A DNA stretch of 64,000 nucleotides. It comes from Herbaspirillum rhizosphaerae_A (GTDB lineage: Bacteria > Pseudomonadota > Gammaproteobacteria > Burkholderiales > Burkholderiaceae_D). The notes under the pieces are model-generated. The model saw nothing but the letters and a program-made list of their open reading frames with translations, had not been told where the DNA came from and did not search any database. The DNA lies in assembly GCF_046025915.1 (NCBI RefSeq), contig NZ_JAQQFR010000009.1, forward strand, positions 124,001-188,000, in the 5' to 3' direction. This document shows positions 8,181-17,227 of the stretch, piece by piece. The position numbers and the translations under genes are program-made. Position 1 is the first letter of the stretch; each line of letters opens with the position of its first letter.

Positions 8181-9563
8181 TCACGATTCCGGCTTTGCGC
8201 CGGATTTGACACGTTTTCGCCAATACAGATGCATCAGCGGCGCAGAGGAAATGCCATGAAGTAATACGGATAGTGCGAGGACGGTCAGTACGTCCTGCGC
8301 GATGCGCACGTTAAGTCTGTCATGCCAGAACTGCAAAACAAAACACAGGTAATACAGTGAACCGACACCGCGAATACCGAACCATGCGATCAGCCAGCGA
8401 TGCGAAGTTTCGGTATCCGAGCCAAGCAAACCGATGCCGACGGCAATCGGCCGGACGACGAAGAACAGCAGACCGGCAATCAGCACGCCCTCACCCGAAA
8501 TGCCAAATTCCGACAGCAGGATGCCCATCAACAGCACCATGAAAAACTCGGCGAAATGCTCCAGTTGCTGATTGAAGCCGAGCACCGTCTCAGTCAGATA
8601 GACCGGTGCCTGTTCAGGATGAACGGCGGCGGCAGACTTGCCGCTGCCCTCGGCTGCAGCAATCAGTTCTCCGGCGGGCTTGTCGCCGCTGCTGGCCGAC
8701 TCCACCTGCCGCATCGCCAGACCAGCGGCGAAGACCGATAAAAACCCGATACCATTCACCAGCTCAGCAACGCCGTACGACAGCATGATGATGCCGATGG
8801 CCATGAACTCTTCCATGCCCAGCGCCAAACCAAATCGCTGCCGCGCGAACAGCACCAGACGCGACATGGCCCAGCCAAACAAGGCGCCGCATCCGATACC
8901 GGAGGCAACGCCCCACAGCACGAACCATCCGAAATGATCCACTTGTGTAATCTCATCGGTTACGCCGAGCAATATCAAAGCCAAGATGACGAAAGGAAAT
9001 GCACTCCCGTCATTGAGACCGCCCTCGCCGCTCAGACTAAAGCGCAACTGATCCGGATCGTCGACATTCTTCACCTGCACATCGGAAGCCAGCACCGGAT
9101 CGGTGGGCGCAAGAATGGCGCTCAGCAGCATCGCCACCGCAAATGGCAGATTGAACAGGAAGGTCATGCTGATAGCCAGCAAAGGCACCGTAATGAGCAT
9201 CGACAGCGCGCCTAGACGCAGTGGGAGCCACCACAAGTGACTTCCCTTGCCACGAAACTTCACGCGCAACTTCAAGCCAACGGTGAACAGAGACAACAGC
9301 AATGCAACGCGCGTGATGACCGTGAGTACATCCGCATGCGCGCGCAGATCGATATGGATCAAACCGGTGCCGGCAGGCCCGAGCAGCCAGCCTATTGGCA
9401 GGTACAACATGGCAGCGTTGAATGGCAGTTTCTCCAGCACCGACTCAAGAAACACCATGAAAGTCAGCAACACGCCGGCGATCAAAAAATATACGGTAGG
9501 GATGTCGATGAGCGATCTCGGCTGAAGTGAACACTGGGCGCAAACGATGCTGAACGCTACCAA
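8181..9563 (-). CDS. Cation:proton antiporter (CPA1/NhaP-like)
   Basis: Integral membrane exchanger (460 aa), predicted to swap Na+ or K+ for H+ across the inner membrane. About 12 hydrophobic segments are visible. The core motif LLSAILAPTDPVLASDVQ (residues about 145-165) carries the TDP of CPA-type antiporters, followed by GEGGLNDGSAFPFV, which matches the EGxxND ion-binding region of this group. A hydrophilic loop (residues about 290-325) interrupts the membrane part. The first 15 residues look unusual for the family, so the true start may lie slightly downstream, but no better start codon with a ribosome binding site is visible. Apparently single, with a hairpin terminator of the next gene upstream. 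Confidence 0.9.
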   Translation of the reverse strand: MVAFSIVCAQCSLQPRSLIDIPTVYFLIAGVLLTFMVFLESVLEKLPFNAAMLYLPIGWLLGPAGTGLIHIDLRAHADVLTVITRVALLLSLFTVGLKLRVKFRGKGSHLWWLPLRLGALSMLITVPLLAISMTFLFNLPFAVAMLLSAILAPTDPVLASDVQVKNVDDPDQLRFSLSGEGGLNDGSAFPFVILALILLGVTDEITQVDHFGWFVLWGVASGIGCGALFGWAMSRLVLFARQRFGLALGMEEFMAIGIIMLSYGVAELVNGIGFLSVFAAGLAMRQVESASSGDKPAGELIAAAEGSGKSAAAVHPEQAPVYLTETVLGFNQQLEHFAEFFMVLLMGILLSEFGISGEGVLIAGLLFFVVRPIAVGIGLLGSDTETSHRWLIAWFGIRGVGSLYYLCFVLQFWHDRLNVRIAQDVLTVLALSVLLHGISSAPLMHLYWRKRVKSGAKPES

Positions 9564-9574
9564 ACAGCGTAAAC

Positions 9575-9609
9575 AAAATGGCAGCTGACATGCGCGGATG
9601 TCAGCTGCC
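9575..9609 (-). terminator. Hairpin terminator, minus strand
   Basis: Perfect 12-bp arms (9580-9591 ggcagctgacat and 9598-9609 atgtcagctgcc) around a 6-nt loop, followed on the minus strand by ATTTTGTTT. It lies about 95 nt beyond the stop of the 169-aa Gln-rich gene and ends that transcript before the antiporter start. Confidence 0.65.
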
Positions 9610-9704
9610 GAAGAGAAATGAGAGTCAGAGCAAGACCCGTTAGTGCGGGCACCGTATCGACTATTTGTCGCCGTTGCCGACTCCTGCTATCCGCATGTCC
9701 TCAG

Positions 9705-10214
9705 TCAGTGTTGCTCGGATGCGCTGCCATCTTTTTTGCGCGGCATCAGTCCGTCATCGGCATTTGCGCCTGGATCTTCCGTGCCGTCCGGCTCGGGTTC
9801 TGTCGAGGCGTGTTGCTCGCTCACCGGCGGCCTCAGCGTTTCCTTGAGATCACCTTTGACGCCAGTCGATACCGCAATCGATCGCAGCAATTCTGCAGAT
9901 GCGGCAGGCAGACGATCCGCATGCGCTGACACATCGCGTGCATTCTGCCCCGAGCCGGTTTCAACATAATTGTCGTCGCGCGCATCGGATTCGTCACCGG
10001 TCAGATCGCCGCCGGCCTGTTGATCGGTGAAGCGTGGCGTGCCCTGATATAGCGGACGTCCGAGCGGATCCGTGTAAGGCTTCGCGGGAGCTGTTTCCTG
10101 CACGTCCTTTTGGACATGAGATGCCTGCTGTTGGGATTGTCCTGATTGTCCTTGCTGCTGGCTTTGCGGTGCTTCTTGCTGCATCTGTTGCTGCGTCTGT
10201 TTTTGCGTAGGCAT
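9705..10214 (-). CDS. Hypothetical glutamine-rich disordered protein
   Basis: Function not recognised. The 169 residues begin with a Gln-rich stretch (MPTQKQTQQQMQQEAPQSQQ), continue through PYTDPLGRPLYQGTPRFTDQ near residues 50-65, and end in an acidic, charged tail. No signal peptide or membrane segment. The ATG at 10214 was preferred to an in-frame start 43 codons upstream because caaggagagcacg before it is a strong ribosome binding site. It sits between the 58-aa MPRGDKS gene and the antiporter and resembles other low-complexity genes of this stretch in composition. Confidence 0.65.
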   Translation of the reverse strand: MPTQKQTQQQMQQEAPQSQQQGQSGQSQQQASHVQKDVQETAPAKPYTDPLGRPLYQGTPRFTDQQAGGDLTGDESDARDDNYVETGSGQNARDVSAHADRLPAASAELLRSIAVSTGVKGDLKETLRPPVSEQHASTEPEPDGTEDPGANADDGLMPRKKDGSASEQH

Positions 10215-10379
10215 CGTGCTCTCCTTGACTGGATTTTCGCCGCCCGGTGGAACGGTCGAAGCCGGGACTGCAGCTGTAGCTGTACCGGACTGTTCGCTCT
10301 GCGCCTCTGCCATTGCGTGCAGGATCATGCTGTCTGCAAACATTCTGAACCGCCTGTCGAAATATTAATGCGCAGCAGC

Positions 10380-10556
10380 TTAGTGCTTGCGACCGGAACC
10401 GGATTTGCGCCCGCCTCCGGAGATTTTATTTTCCGTTGCCCAGGCACGCCGCTCTGCCTCTTTATGGCTGACGCCGCGCTTTTCGTAGCCCTCTTCAATG
10501 TGGGCAACCTGGCGTTTTTGTTTATCGGTATAGGAAGATTTGTCGCCTCTCGGCAT
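10380..10556 (-). CDS. Small basic protein of the MPRGDKS type (58 aa)
   Basis: Small soluble protein starting MPRGDKSSYTDKQKRQVAHI, with EEGYEKRGVSHKEAERRAWA in the middle and a Gly/Lys/Ser tail (SGGGRKSGSGRKH). I recognise this as a widespread short proteobacterial family often labelled 'plasmid stabilization protein' or hypothetical; no biochemical role is established to my knowledge. Good ribosome binding site (aaaggagagcatc) before the ATG at 10556. Same orientation as the Gln-rich gene 165 nt downstream. Confidence 0.75.
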   Translation of the reverse strand: MPRGDKSSYTDKQKRQVAHIEEGYEKRGVSHKEAERRAWATENKISGGGRKSGSGRKH

Positions 10557-10690
10557 GATGCTCTCCTTTAAAGCCGTCTAAAAACGAAGTACAGCTTTAT
10601 CTTAGGCAAGCCTGGACCCCGTGCCAGCAGGACAGGCACTTATTCAGGTGTAGGAGGAATGGGAATGAAAAGGAAAATCTCGCCTGCCAT

Positions 10691-10732
10691 GAAAAACGGC
10701 GGCACAAGACGGTGAAAGTCTCATGCCGCCGT
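10691..10732 (-). terminator. Intrinsic terminator of pgm
   Basis: Arms 10696-10704 (acggcggca) and 10724-10732 (tgccgccgt) pair perfectly; read on the minus strand the stem is followed by TTTTTC. A second perfect 10-bp hairpin (ctcgcgatag / ctatcgcgag, 10744-10778) lies between it and the pgm stop, giving a double hairpin at the end of the gene. Confidence 0.7.
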
Positions 10733-10796
10733 GCAAGACGGCGCTCGCGATAGTGTCCAATGACGACTCTATCGCGAGAGGCTAGCCTGAATTAAT

Positions 10797-12464
10797 TCAT
10801 GCCGCGCCACCTGCCAGCGCATCCGTGACGATCTGCTGTGCTTCAGCAAAGATACTGTCGAGATGCGCCTCATCGCGGAAGCTCTCTGCGTAGATCTTGT
10901 AGATGTTTTCCGTGCCGGACGGACGGGCCGCAAACCAGCCGTTGTCGCTGATGATTTTCACACCGCCGAAAGCCTTGTGGTTGGCCGGTGCGGTAGTGAG
11001 AATCTGGCGGATTTTTTCGCCAGCGAGCTCGGTTGAACGCACGTTATCAGAAGATAAACCGGACAATAGTTTCTTCTGCTCCGGCGTCGCGGCAGCTTCA
11101 ATGCGGCCGTTGCACGGCAAGCCCAATTGCTCCGTCAGGCCTTGATAAATTTCTCCCGGATCGCGCCCGGTACGCGCCGTCATTTCTGCGGCGAGCAATG
11201 CAGCGGTAATGCCGTCCTTGTCAGTGCTCCAGGGTGTCCCGTCAAAACGCAGGAACGAAGCACCGGCGCTCTCTTCGCAACCAAAGCCAAGACTGCCGTC
11301 CTGCAAACCGGAGACAAACCATTTGAATCCGATCGGCATTTCCTGCAAAGGCCGCTGCAATTGCGCCGCCACACGATCGATCATCTGGCTGCTGACCAAG
11401 GTCTTGCCGACGCCTGTTTCGGCGCGCCAGTCGGGACGATGCTGGAACAAATAGGACACTGCCGCCGACAGATAATGATTGGAAGGCATCAGGCCGACAC
11501 TCTTGGTAACGATGCCGTGGCGATCATGATCGGTGTCGCAGGCAAAGGCGATGTCGAATTTATCCTTGAGCGAAATCAATTCGCGCATCGCATATTGCGA
11601 TGACGGATCCATGCGGATTTGCCCATCCCAGTCCATTGGTACGAAACGGAACGTCGGATCGACTTCACGATTGACGACTTCCAATTTCAGATCATAGCGA
11701 TCTGCAATCGCTCCCCAGTAATGCACACCGGCTCCACCAAGAGGATCGACACCGATGCTGATGCCTGCATCGCGGATAGCGGCGAGATCGATAATGTTGG
11801 GCAAGTCGTTGACGTAGGTTTCCAGATAGTCGTACTGATGCGTGCTCGACGCGCGCAAAGCACGATCGAATGTCATGCGCTTGACCGTGCGCACGGAGTC
11901 ACGCAGAAAAACGTTGGCGCGTTTTTCTATCCAGCTGGTGACGTTGGTGTCGGCTGGCCCGCCGTTAGGCGTGTTGTACTTGAAACCGCCGTTGTCAGGC
12001 GGATTATGCGATGGCGTAATGACGATGCCGTCCGCCAGAGCAGAAGGATGAGCGCGATTGTGCATGAGAATCGCATGCGACACGGCGGGCGTCGGCGTGT
12101 ACGGAGACCCGTGCGGCGAACTCCGCGCAATCATGGTCTGGACGCCATTGGCCGCGAGCACTTCCAGTGCGCTGGAAAAGGCCGGCGTCGACAACGCATG
12201 CGTGTCGATGCCCAGAAACAAGGGGCCGGTAATGCCGTTTTCGACACGGTAGTCGCAGATAGCTTGCGTAATCGCCAGCACATGCCACTCATTGAAGCTG
12301 TAGGTCAGCGAACTGCCACGATGCCCTGACGTGCCGAACGCTACCTGATGCGCGGCAATGCCGGCATCTGGATGCAGGCTGTAATAGCTGCTGACCAGCA
12401 GAGGCAAATTAACCAGGGAAGAAGTGTCGGCGCGATGACCGGCCAGAGGACTGATGCTGCTCAT
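10797..12464 (-). CDS. pgm: Phosphoglucomutase (alpha-D-glucose phosphate-specific)
   Basis: Interconverts glucose 1-phosphate and glucose 6-phosphate, linking glycolysis with glycogen, trehalose and UDP-glucose synthesis (galU lies 1.7 kb away). The 555-aa protein has all key motifs: active-site phosphoserine loop TPSHNPPDNGGFKYN (about 145-160), metal-binding DTDHDRHG (about 305), sugar-specificity loop GCEESAGAS (about 397) and phosphate-binding RPSGTENIYKIYAES near the C-terminus. The ATG at 12464 (MSSISPLAGHRA) was chosen to match the usual N-terminus; an in-frame extension upstream is low complexity. Cytoplasmic; single transcription unit with a hairpin terminator. Confidence 0.95.
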   Translation of the reverse strand: MSSISPLAGHRADTSSLVNLPLLVSSYYSLHPDAGIAAHQVAFGTSGHRGSSLTYSFNEWHVLAITQAICDYRVENGITGPLFLGIDTHALSTPAFSSALEVLAANGVQTMIARSSPHGSPYTPTPAVSHAILMHNRAHPSALADGIVITPSHNPPDNGGFKYNTPNGGPADTNVTSWIEKRANVFLRDSVRTVKRMTFDRALRASSTHQYDYLETYVNDLPNIIDLAAIRDAGISIGVDPLGGAGVHYWGAIADRYDLKLEVVNREVDPTFRFVPMDWDGQIRMDPSSQYAMRELISLKDKFDIAFACDTDHDRHGIVTKSVGLMPSNHYLSAAVSYLFQHRPDWRAETGVGKTLVSSQMIDRVAAQLQRPLQEMPIGFKWFVSGLQDGSLGFGCEESAGASFLRFDGTPWSTDKDGITAALLAAEMTARTGRDPGEIYQGLTEQLGLPCNGRIEAAATPEQKKLLSGLSSDNVRSTELAGEKIRQILTTAPANHKAFGGVKIISDNGWFAARPSGTENIYKIYAESFRDEAHLDSIFAEAQQIVTDALAGGAA

Positions 12465-12645
12465 GTTTATCGTTTGCCTGCTGTTTCTGTTGTTTCTTGG
12501 GTATAAAAGATAAGAAGATGACGCGACAGGCCATATAGGATTCACATCGGTATGAATACATACGAATGCGCTGTCGCACCGTCATCGATGAATGACGCGT
12601 CACTTCCCATATTGTAAGCGCGGCAACCTCGCGCAGCAATGAAGG

Positions 12646-13029
12646 CTATGCCATCTCTGGCGTGGATACCGCATAACCGGCCTCACGCAATCTGTTGCGT
12701 CTCGCCTTATTGGCAGCAGCAAGTTCTTGCAAGGACATGGCGCGCTGCTCCGAATAGCTCTGCGGCACGCTGCTCGGCTCGATAGTCGCGAGCGTCTGGG
12801 CAAGTCTGGGGTAAAGGTTTGCGCGTCGACGCTGATTCTCTTGAGCCAGTTGGGCCTTGAGATCATCCGTCAATACATGCGGCTGGCTAGGCTGATACGG
12901 CAGGGGCGCGCTGGATGTGGCGCGCGCAGTATTCGCAGTATGAGCAGCTTGAGCCGTCTGTATCGACTGGGCCGATACGCCGGAGGAATGGACTGACCTG
13001 GGTCTGTCGGTATGTGCTGTGGTCTGCAT
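12646..13029 (-). CDS. Hypothetical protein, Ala/Gln/Ser-rich N-terminus
   Basis: Not recognised. 127 residues: a low-complexity Thr/Ala/Gln/Ser-rich first half and a charged, helical second half (DLKAQLAQENQRRRANLYPR, then SLQELAAANKARRNRLREAG). No signal peptide or membrane segment. The ATG at 13029 has gggagtgaagatc upstream; an in-frame GTG three codons earlier is less likely. Cytoplasmic, perhaps partly disordered. No helpful neighbour. Confidence 0.6.
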   Translation of the reverse strand: MQTTAHTDRPRSVHSSGVSAQSIQTAQAAHTANTARATSSAPLPYQPSQPHVLTDDLKAQLAQENQRRRANLYPRLAQTLATIEPSSVPQSYSEQRAMSLQELAAANKARRNRLREAGYAVSTPEMA

Positions 13030-13283
13030 GATCTTCACTCCCGCAATGAAGGAATCTTCTGCATAAATTCAAATGTACACGAGATCTTGAAAACGGACGA
13101 TAGATGAGTGACAACGTTCGTTTTCTGTTTTCTGGTAGCTGTACGTGCTTTTTAAAATGTGGTAACGCGCCGGTTTTTTTTTCGAAAGGGGCAGTTGGAT
13201 GTACATCACCGTGATGCACAGATAATGCGAGGATAGTGCACACCCTCCTGCCCGCTCTTTATTTATCCGTTCTACGTGCTTCG

Positions 13284-13535
13284 TTACGCTCGTCGAACAA
13301 GCCGCAACAGCAGCAGCAAAACGACTGCGCCTATCGTCGCAGTGACGATGGAAGCTGCGATGCCGCCACCAACGCCGATGCCGAACAAGCCTGCCAGCCA
13401 GCCGCCGATGAATGCCCCGATGATGCCGACCAGGATGTCGACCAGCAAGCCGAAGCCGCCGCCCTTGACGAGTACGCCTGCAAGCCAGCCTGCGATGGCG
13501 CCGATGACCAGCCAGGCAATGATTCCGTGAGACAT
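13284..13535 (-). CDS. GlsB/YeaQ/YmgE-family stress membrane protein
   Basis: Small inner-membrane protein (83 aa) of three hydrophobic segments rich in Gly and Ala (GIIAWLVIGAIAGWLAG, then GFGLLVDILVGIIGAFIGGW, then IAASIVTATIGAVVLLLLLR), the pattern of the transglycosylase-associated / GlsB-YeaQ family. Members are induced by general stress; the molecular function is unknown. Ribosome binding site aggaacatc before ATG. It fits the run of small stress-type genes around 5-13.5 kb. Confidence 0.9.
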   Translation of the reverse strand: MSHGIIAWLVIGAIAGWLAGVLVKGGGFGLLVDILVGIIGAFIGGWLAGLFGIGVGGGIAASIVTATIGAVVLLLLLRLVRRA

Positions 13536-14128
13536 GATGTTCCTTTCAGTTTATTTTTTTCGAACGCCGCCGGATTGCGCGGCTGGAAGAATCTTATTTG
13601 CCGTTGCCGTCCCAACATATCGGACAGCGGCCAATTCCCTTGTAGGACAAGCGGCAAACCGCGTGCTCTTGCGACTTTGCGGTGATTTCGACCTCGCCCG
13701 GCATTCTTCTCCGATTCCTACAAATCAAAAGGAATGTTTCCTATAGCCAAACAGTGGGTGATTTTTTAAGCTTGCTCCAACTAATCTGACTGGGGGAACA
13801 ACATGCAAGAGCAAAACGAACGGAGCCAAGGGCGAACGCACACTGTTAATGATGGTGTAGACAAGAGCGCCTCGTGGCCGCTTTTTGCAGCCAGCTTTCT
13901 CAGCCAGGCTTGTCCGAGCGCCGCGCCGCTATTTCACTCTTGCGCAATGCTGGTGTCTTTGCGCAAGTCGCGTCGCGGCAAGAATTCCGCCAGTGCAGAT
14001 TAGCGAAAAACAAACATCGCAGGAAACGAATATACACGCGAATATAGACGCGTCAGATCGTTGATCGAAACTGAATAGCGTCGATTTTTCTTCCGGTCTG
14101 ATCCGGTATTTACCAAGGAACAAACATC
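13536..14128. other. Intergenic region upstream of galU
   Basis: About 590 nt. A 66-codon plus-strand frame at 13803-14003 starts after tgggggaacaac, an acceptable ribosome binding site, but its sequence shows no recognisable feature and no coding-like bias, so I do not call it. The part next to galU is AT-rich (gaatatacacgcgaatatagac) and presumably holds its promoter; the galU ribosome binding site is accaaggaacaaacatc. Confidence 0.5.
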
Positions 14129-15073
14129 ATGAAAAAAATCACCAAAGCCGTCTTTCCTGTTGCAGGTCTCGGCAGCCGATTTTTGCCGGCGACCAAAGCG
14201 CAGCCTAAAGAGATGCTGCCCATTGTCGACAAGCCGCTGATTCAATATGCCGTGGAAGAAGCCGTGGAAGCCGGCATTACCGAAATGATCTTCATCACCG
14301 GACGTAACAAGCGCGCCATCGAAGACCATTTCGATAAAGCCTACGAGCTGGAAACAGAACTCGAAGCTGCAGGCAAAACCAAACTGCTGGAGTTTGCCCG
14401 CAACGTCATCCCTAAACACATCAATTGCGTCTACATCCGTCAGTCCTCTCCTCTCGGTCTGGGTCACGCCGTGCTTTGCGCAAAATCGCTGGTCGGCGAC
14501 GAGCCGTTTGCCGTCGTCCTGGCAGATGACTTCATGGACGCGCCGGAAAACGGCAAGAATGTCCTGGGACAAATGATCGATGTTTTCGAGCAGGAACAAA
14601 AAAGCCTGCTTGCCGTGCAAGACGTACCGCGCAGTGAAACCAAACAATACGGCATCGTCAGCACGGATGCCGACAGCCCGCACAGTGATCGCCTGGACGT
14701 CATCAGCGGCATCGTTGAAAAGCCGGCGCCGGACGTTGCGCCGTCAACCTTGGCGGTGGTGGGCCGCTATGTGCTGACGCCTGCCATTTTTGAACATCTG
14801 GAAAATATCGGCAAAGGCGCCGGCGGCGAAATCCAGCTTACGGACGGCATCGCCGATCTGATGCAAAACGAAACCGTGCTGGCCTATCGCTACGAAGGCC
14901 AACGCTACGACTGCGGCTCCAAGCTCGGCTACCTCAAGGCCACGGTTGCCATGGGCGCCAAGCATCCCGAAGTCGGCGAGGAGTTTTCTGAATATCTGCG
15001 TGAAGTGCACGCCGCCGATGAAGAAGCTCAGGAAGTTCTCCAACCACCGGTCCGTCTGGCGAAGATCGCCTGA
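14129..15073 (+). CDS. galU: UTP-glucose-1-phosphate uridylyltransferase
   Basis: Makes UDP-glucose from UTP and glucose 1-phosphate, feeding cell-envelope polysaccharide and lipopolysaccharide synthesis; the substrate comes from Pgm encoded nearby. The 314-aa protein shows the nucleotidyltransferase motif FPVAGLGSRFLPATKAQPKE (residues about 9-28), the catalytic region VLADDFMD (about 131-138), and EKPAP and GGEIQLTD further on, all characteristic of GalU. Normal length. Cytoplasmic. A clear intrinsic terminator follows, so it is probably a single-gene unit. Confidence 0.97.
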   Translation: MKKITKAVFPVAGLGSRFLPATKAQPKEMLPIVDKPLIQYAVEEAVEAGITEMIFITGRNKRAIEDHFDKAYELETELEAAGKTKLLEFARNVIPKHINCVYIRQSSPLGLGHAVLCAKSLVGDEPFAVVLADDFMDAPENGKNVLGQMIDVFEQEQKSLLAVQDVPRSETKQYGIVSTDADSPHSDRLDVISGIVEKPAPDVAPSTLAVVGRYVLTPAIFEHLENIGKGAGGEIQLTDGIADLMQNETVLAYRYEGQRYDCGSKLGYLKATVAMGAKHPEVGEEFSEYLREVHAADEEAQEVLQPPVRLAKIA

Positions 15074-15197
15074 GGAAAGATCAGATCTGTATCGATGAAT
15101 CAAGAAGTTTCAGTATTCATGCTTCGTTGCGTACATAGCGTTTTGTAGTGCAGTCCCCGTGCAGTAGTAGTTTTTTCATTTCACCTTCCCCCTATTG

Positions 15198-15244
15198 ACC
15201 TGTCTGCCGTCACCACAAAAGTGACGCAGACAGGTTCTTTTTTC
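15198..15244 (+). terminator. Intrinsic terminator after galU
   Basis: Stem acctgtctgccgtcac (15198-15213) pairs with gtgacgcagacaggt (15221-15235) around cacaaaa, with one bulged base, followed by TCTTTTTTC. Classic Rho-independent terminator about 125 nt past the galU stop. The rest of 15074-15374 shows no other feature. Confidence 0.85.
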
Positions 15245-15374
15245 TCGTCACACCCAGCCCTTCGTTCCACCCGCCGCGAGTTTGCTGGCAAATAAAACAA
15301 TACTGTCATTTTGCGGCGACAATTCTATGCAAGAATACGCCACACCTCGTTGAGTGCATGGAGCCGGCAAGCGC

Positions 15375-16370
15375 ATGGATCTGAAGCTACCCGAACTGAC
15401 CGAACTGGAACGTATCATTCAGGCAGGTGCGCCATGGCTTGAGGCGCGCTCCGCCTGCAACGTCGAATTCAAGGGACGGCATTTCCCGGTGTATGTACTG
15501 AGTATCGGCAGCAAGGATCCGGCGGCGCCGGCAGTCGGCTTCTTCGGCGGAGTACATGGGCTGGAACGCATCGGTACGCGCATCCTGCTGGCCTTCCTGC
15601 GCAGTCTGATCGGACGCCTCAAGTGGGACAAGGTCCTGCATCATCAACTCGAATCGGTACGCCTGATCTTCATGCCTCTGGTCAATCCGGCCGGCATGTG
15701 GAACAACACCCGCTGCAATACCAGCGGCGTGGATCTGATGCGCAATGCGCCGGTAGACTCCCTCGAAAAAGTCCCCTTTCTGCTCGGCGGCCAGCGTTTC
15801 AGCGCCCGCCTGCCCTGGTATCGCGGCGCTGCCGATGCGCCAATGGAGCCCGAAGCCCAAGCATTATGCGACGTCGTGCGCGAAGAGTTGAGCAGCCGCG
15901 CGTTCAGCGTTGCACTGGATTGTCATTCGGGATTCGGCTTGCAAGACCGGATATGGTTTCCCTTTGCGCATAGCTCTCAGCCGATACGCCACATGCCGCA
16001 AATCGAAGCGCTCAAGGATCTCTTCAGCCAGACCTACGCCGACCACAACTATCTCTTCGAGCCGCAGAGCCTGCAATACCTGACTCACGGCGACTTGTGG
16101 GATTACCTCTACCTACAAACGGCGGCGGAGACAAACAATGTCTTCTTGCCGCTTACGCTGGAAATGGGATCATGGCGCTGGGTCAAGAAAAATCCACGTC
16201 AACTGTTTTCACGCACCGGCATGTTCAACCCAAACGCGCCACATCGCTTGCAACGGGTGCTTCGCAGCCATTTGGTCTGGTTTGATTTTTTGACCCGCGC
16301 AGCCTGTGCTCACAAACATTGGCTGCCTGGCGAAGACGGCAGCACGCCGATCAGGGTGACGGGCGCATGA
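15375..16370 (+). CDS. M14-family zinc carboxypeptidase-like protein
   Basis: Predicted zinc metallopeptidase (331 aa). Zinc ligands are visible as FFGGVHGLERIG (the H-x-x-E of M14 enzymes, residues about 55-66) and LDCHSGFG (third ligand His, about 184), and a catalytic-type Glu lies in LPLTLEMGSW (about 261). Also NPAGMWNNTRCNTSGVDLMR, the substrate carboxylate-binding Asn-Arg region. No signal peptide, so cytoplasmic. The ATG at 15375 was chosen; a GTG seven codons upstream is possible. The stop overlaps the start of the next gene (ATGA), so the two are translated together. Substrate unknown; a cell-wall peptide or a small amidated compound is possible. Confidence 0.8.
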   Translation: MDLKLPELTELERIIQAGAPWLEARSACNVEFKGRHFPVYVLSIGSKDPAAPAVGFFGGVHGLERIGTRILLAFLRSLIGRLKWDKVLHHQLESVRLIFMPLVNPAGMWNNTRCNTSGVDLMRNAPVDSLEKVPFLLGGQRFSARLPWYRGAADAPMEPEAQALCDVVREELSSRAFSVALDCHSGFGLQDRIWFPFAHSSQPIRHMPQIEALKDLFSQTYADHNYLFEPQSLQYLTHGDLWDYLYLQTAAETNNVFLPLTLEMGSWRWVKKNPRQLFSRTGMFNPNAPHRLQRVLRSHLVWFDFLTRAACAHKHWLPGEDGSTPIRVTGA

Positions 16371-17128
16371 CGCCGTGGATCTTGCTGCGAGGCCTGATGC
16401 GCGAGACGCGTCACTGGGGCGAGTTTCCGCAAAACTTATCCGGCTATTTCCCGGGTGCAGAAATTGTCATGCTGGATCTTCCGGGCAATGGTAGTTTGTA
16501 TCGGGAACGCAGTCCGTCCTATGTACAAGAAATGACTGAAGCTTGCCGTCGGCAACTCGCGGCACGCGGCATTGCACCGCCCTTCAATCTTCTCGCTCTA
16601 TCTCTGGGTGCCATGGTGGCTTGCGACTGGAGCACCCGCTATCCGGACGAGATCGACAAGGCCGTGCTGATCAACACCAGCCTGCGGCCTTTCAGCCCGT
16701 TCTATCAACGCCTGCGGCCACGCAATTATCCTGCACTGTTGAAACTTGCTCTTGGCAATCCTGATGCCGCAACGCGGGAACGCACCATACTTCGCCTCAC
16801 CAGCAATCGTCACTCACCGGCCAGCCTGCTCAGTGAATGGATGCGTTTTTTGCGCGAACACCCCGTCGCGCGTGAGAATGCTCTGCGCCAGCTTCTGGCT
16901 GCAATGAGGTACAACGCTCCGCAACAAGCACCACGCGTGTCTTTGCTGATTCTGTGCGGCGGTGCCGACAAGCTCGTCAATCCACGCTGCTCCGCCGCGC
17001 TGTCCCGGGCTTGGCAAGCACCGCTGCATGTGCATGGCACGGCCGGACATGATCTGCCGTTGGATGAACCGGTATGGGTCGCACAGCAAATTCATGCCTG
17101 GGCGACGCCGGCGATGAGCAAGGCATGA
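16367..17128 (+). CDS. Alpha/beta-fold hydrolase
   Basis: Predicted alpha/beta hydrolase (253 aa) coupled by a 4-nt ATGA overlap to the M14 peptidase gene. Shows LLRGLMRETRHWGEFPQNL, MLDLPGNGS (oxyanion-side region), the nucleophile elbow LLALSLGAMVA (serine in an L-S-L-G variant of G-x-S-x-G, about residue 80), LILCGGADKLVNP with the acid residue, and GTAGHDLPLDEP with the histidine (about 232). The elbow lacks the usual first glycine. Substrate unknown; esterase or thioesterase activity is possible. Start at 16367 set by the overlap. Confidence 0.8.
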   Translation: MTPWILLRGLMRETRHWGEFPQNLSGYFPGAEIVMLDLPGNGSLYRERSPSYVQEMTEACRRQLAARGIAPPFNLLALSLGAMVACDWSTRYPDEIDKAVLINTSLRPFSPFYQRLRPRNYPALLKLALGNPDAATRERTILRLTSNRHSPASLLSEWMRFLREHPVARENALRQLLAAMRYNAPQQAPRVSLLILCGGADKLVNPRCSAALSRAWQAPLHVHGTAGHDLPLDEPVWVAQQIHAWATPAMSKA

Positions 17129-17143
17129 TGTGGGTGTTCATAT

Positions 17144-17162
17144 GACAATGATAACGATTACA
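17144..17162. promoter_or_regulatory. Fur-box-like site
   Basis: gacaatgataacgattaca matches 14 of 19 positions of the classical Fur consensus gataatgataatcattatc. It lies 66 nt upstream of the -35 element of the H1-like gene and just after the hydrolase stop. The regulator is inferred from the match only. Confidence 0.4.
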
Positions 17163-17227
17163 TTTATTTTCATTTGAAAGAAAAAACAAAAACCTCTTTG
17201 AAATCAATCCTGTAGTACGTTTTACGA

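Noticed and set aside
13803..14003. 66-codon frame before galU with a passable ribosome binding site
   Set aside because: No family resemblance, no clear coding character and no neighbour support; kept only as a note in the intergenic entry.
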